Assembly (NCBI RefSeq): GCF_022138605.1
Contig: NZ_JACBFS010000002.1
Span: 496,001-560,000, forward strand
Length of the DNA: 64,000 nt
Reading direction: 5' to 3'
From: Xanthobacter sp. NM-25
GTDB lineage: Bacteria > Pseudomonadota > Alphaproteobacteria > Rhizobiales > Xanthobacteraceae
Below the pieces are notes generated by a model. It saw only the letters and a list, made by a program, of their open reading frames with translations, searched no databases and had not been told where the DNA came from. Each line of letters starts with the position of its first letter. The first letter of the stretch is position 1. This document shows, one piece after another, positions 62,289-64,000 of the stretch. The position numbers were made by a program, and so were the translations under genes.

Positions 62289-63011
62289 ATGGCGCGTGTC
62301 GCATTGGTCACGGGCGGGACTCGCGGAATCGGCGAGGCCATCTCGATCGCGCTCAAGGAGGCGGGCTACACCGTCGCGGCGAACTACGCCGGCAATGACG
62401 AGGCTGCGAAAGCCTTTACCGAGAAGACCGGCATCCCCAATTTCAAGTGGGACGTCTCCAATTTTGACGCCTGCAAAGAGGGCATCGCCAAGGTCGAGGC
62501 GCAGCTGGGTCCGGTCGAGGTGCTGGTGAACAACGCCGGCATCACCCGTGACGCCCCCCTGCACAAGATGTCGCTGGAGCAGTGGAACGCGGTGGTCAGC
62601 ACCAACCTTTCCAGCTCCTTCAACATGTGCCGCAATGTGATCGAGGGCATGCGCGCGCGCGGTTTCGGCCGCATCGTCTGCATCTCCTCCATCAACGGCC
62701 AGAAGGGGCAGTTCGGCCAGACCAACTATTCCGCCGCCAAGGCCGGCGAGATCGGCTTCGTGAAGGCGCTGGCCCAGGAATCGGCGAAGCACGGCATCAC
62801 GGTGAACGCCATCGCCCCCGGCTACATCGGCACCGACATGGTGCGCGCGGTGCCGGCCGAGGTGCTCGCCAAGATCATCGCCACCATTCCGGTGGGCCGG
62901 CTCGGCGAGCCGGAGGATATCGCCCGCGGCGTGGTCTTCCTCGCCTCCGATGGCGCATCCTTCGTCACCGGCTCGACGCTGACCATCAACGGCGCGCAGT
63001 ACATCTGCTGA
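62289..63011 (+). CDS. phaB: Acetoacetyl-CoA reductase PhaB
   Basis: 240 residues from the ATG at 62289 (GGAGGGAACT upstream). NADPH-dependent reduction of acetoacetyl-CoA to (R)-3-hydroxybutyryl-CoA. An SDR with TGGTRGIG, NNAGITRDAPLHKM, catalytic CISSINGQKGQFGQTNYSAAKAG and the PhaB-typical GQFGQTNYSAAKAGxxGFVKALAQE. The order phaA-phaB, beside a divergent phaR, defines a PHB precursor supply operon ended by a terminator. Confidence 0.97.
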   Translation: MARVALVTGGTRGIGEAISIALKEAGYTVAANYAGNDEAAKAFTEKTGIPNFKWDVSNFDACKEGIAKVEAQLGPVEVLVNNAGITRDAPLHKMSLEQWNAVVSTNLSSSFNMCRNVIEGMRARGFGRIVCISSINGQKGQFGQTNYSAAKAGEIGFVKALAQESAKHGITVNAIAPGYIGTDMVRAVPAEVLAKIIATIPVGRLGEPEDIARGVVFLASDGASFVTGSTLTINGAQYIC

Positions 63012-63037
63012 ACCGGGCTTCCCGCTCCATCATTCCG

Positions 63038-63069
63038 GCCGGCTCGTGCGCGAGCCGGCCTTTTCTTTG
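63038..63069 (+). terminator. Rho-independent terminator of phaAB
   Basis: A perfect 10-bp stem GGCCGGCTCG (63038-63047) with CGAGCCGGCC (63052-63061), a 4-nt loop, followed by TTTTCTTT (63062-63069). It lies 27 bp after phaB. Confidence 0.95.
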
Positions 63070-63084
63070 CGCCGCCCCGGCCTC

Positions 63085-63561
63085 TCAGGCCGGGGTCCTC
63101 ACCAGGGCCTGCAGCACCGCCCGCACCGGATCGGGAATCGGCACCGGGCGCTGGCTGGCGCGGTCCACATAGACATGGACGAAATGGCCCTGGGCCACCG
63201 CCTCCTCATCTCCCTGGAACAAAGCGATGTCATAGCGCACCGAGGAGGAGCCGAGCTTGGCCACCCGGAGCGCCGCCATGACCGGCGCCGGAAAGGTGAG
63301 GCTGCGGAAATAGGTGCAGCGGGTCTCCACCACCAGCCCGATGATCGGGCTCGTCTGCGGGTCGAGCACCCCGCGGGCGATGAGATATTCGTTCACCACC
63401 GTGTCGAAATACGAATAATACACCACATTATTCACATGGCCGTAGACATCCACATCCGCCCACCGCGTGCTGATGGGGAGGCTGTGGGGAAAGTCTTTCA
63501 GAACGAAGGGGGCCTCCCGCCCCGGGGCTGACGTTCCCCGCGCTCCATGTGCCTCGGCCAT
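63085..63561 (-). CDS. Acyl-CoA thioesterase, 4HBT/hotdog family
   Basis: 158 residues from the ATG at 63561 (AGGGAGG upstream gives 7-bp spacing; an ATG at 63567 is too close). The hotdog fold's catalytic stretch is WADVDVYGHVNNVVYYSYFDTVVNEYL, the 4-hydroxybenzoyl-CoA thioesterase signature with the nucleophilic Asp, followed by ETRCTYFRSLTFPAPVMAALRVAKLGSSSVRYDIALF. It hydrolyses acyl-CoA of unknown type. It is convergent with phaAB and 43 bp downstream of the alcohol dehydrogenase gene. Confidence 0.9.
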   Translation of the reverse strand: MAEAHGARGTSAPGREAPFVLKDFPHSLPISTRWADVDVYGHVNNVVYYSYFDTVVNEYLIARGVLDPQTSPIIGLVVETRCTYFRSLTFPAPVMAALRVAKLGSSSVRYDIALFQGDEEAVAQGHFVHVYVDRASQRPVPIPDPVRAVLQALVRTPA

Positions 63562-63604
63562 CGGCATGCCTCCCTGTTGTCGTCGGCGCCGCGCCAGGCG
63601 ACGC

Positions 63605-64000
63605 TCAATCCAGAGCCGCCTTGTAGAGCGCGGCGGCATCCTGCGCCACGAGGGGGCGCGGATTATTGGCCAGCAGCCGGCCCTGCCCCATGGCCGCCGC
63701 AGCCAGAGGGGCCACGTCCACCGCCTCCACCCCCACGGCGCGCAGGTCCGTCGGCAGCCCCAGCTCATGGAAGAAGCGCACCAGGTTGGCCGCGAAAATA
63801 TCGGCACGCGCCTGGGCGTCGCCCACCATCGGCCGTTCGGGAAACAGGCGGGCGGCCAGCAGGCCGTAATCATGCGCCGCCACCGGTCCGTTGAAGCGCA
63901 CCACCTGCGGCAGCATCAGCGCCGCGGCAAGACCCGCCGGCAGACCATGCCGCACGCAGAGCGGATAGGCCAGCGCATGGGCCGCGCCGGCGGGCGCGTT
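63605..64000 (-). CDS. Iron-containing alcohol dehydrogenase family, C-terminal 131 residues
   Basis: The frame is open to the right end of the window, so the N-terminal NAD-binding domain lies outside. The visible start NAPAGAAHALAYPLCVRHGLPAGLAAALMLPQVVRFN carries the iron-ligand histidines of group III alcohol dehydrogenases (HALAYP and HGLPAG). The remaining helical part ends NPRPLVAQDAAALYKAAL. It could be a maleylacetate reductase-like member. The thioesterase gene follows on the same strand, so the two may share a transcript. Confidence 0.85.
   Translation of the reverse strand, partial: NAPAGAAHALAYPLCVRHGLPAGLAAALMLPQVVRFNGPVAAHDYGLLAARLFPERPMVGDAQARADIFAANLVRFFHELGLPTDLRAVGVEAVDVAPLAAAAMGQGRLLANNPRPLVAQDAAALYKAALD

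Noticed and set aside
1..64000. tRNA, rRNA or CRISPR features
   Set aside because: No conserved tRNA arms, rRNA stretches or direct-repeat/spacer arrays were recognised; the tandem repeats here are too short and lack spacers.

Overview
The window is GC-rich, densely packed chromosomal DNA of an alphaproteobacterium. A PhyR/EcfG general stress response locus, an Hsp20-DUF1150 pair, metX-metW, a PhaR-PhaA-PhaB polyhydroxybutyrate locus and a DUF1150/PtsN/HPF neighbourhood all point to Hyphomicrobiales. A Xanthobacteraceae-like host (Xanthobacter, Azorhizobium, Ancylobacter or relatives) is my inference from gene content, not from a search. I see no insertion sequence, prophage, CRISPR array, rRNA or tRNA.

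Layout. 1-1625: the repetitive C-terminal tail of a probable pseudouridine synthase, then rsmD. 1676-10846: a catabolic island with a PLP-dependent cysteine-synthase-like enzyme, GntR and LysR regulators, a complete DctP-DctQ-DctM TRAP transporter, a DHDPS/NAL-family lyase, an unusual SDR and a DadA-like FAD oxidase. 10851-15873: a small membrane protein, a ClC transporter and cydAB bd oxidase. 16039-21580: UvrD-like helicase, SDR, RibA, HPF and PtsN. 21902-25372: DUF1150 and Hsp20 behind a sigma-32-type promoter with a thermometer-like leader, divergent from a large MscS channel. 25395-28306: a membrane-anchored FMN glutamate-synthase-like protein and a class I amidotransferase.

28317-34355 is a stress-response region: TerB-like protein, single-domain response regulator, DUF883 protein, phyR, a PhyK-like HWE kinase, a KGG-repeat protein and the EcfG sigma factor. 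Two perfect GGAAC-N16-CGTT promoters lie in front of phyR and the KGG gene. No nepR was found. 34426-40502 carries a cupin, gloB, a methyltransferase, a MipA/OmpV porin divergent from a membrane LytTR regulator, and metXW. 40714-49521 is a mix of MarR, SDRs, a DMT exporter, an amidotransferase, a holin-like pair, a DsbA-fold isomerase, an esterase, YjbQ and a LuxR-type regulator. 49726-58891 holds an AmpG-like MFS, an orphan sulfate-binding protein, a 2Fe-2S ferredoxin, leuB, a DMT exporter, mutT-argJ, a PpiC foldase and rpmF. 59464-64000 ends with a membrane protein, phaR, phaA-phaB, a thioesterase and a partial iron-dependent alcohol dehydrogenase.

The least ordinary items are the arginine/glycine-rich repeat tail, the stress-response locus without nepR but with a neighbouring FATGUY-like regulator, the glutamate-synthase/amidotransferase neighbourhood, the catabolic TRAP island of unknown substrate, and four intergenic sites that each carry a tandem duplication of exactly 16 bp.
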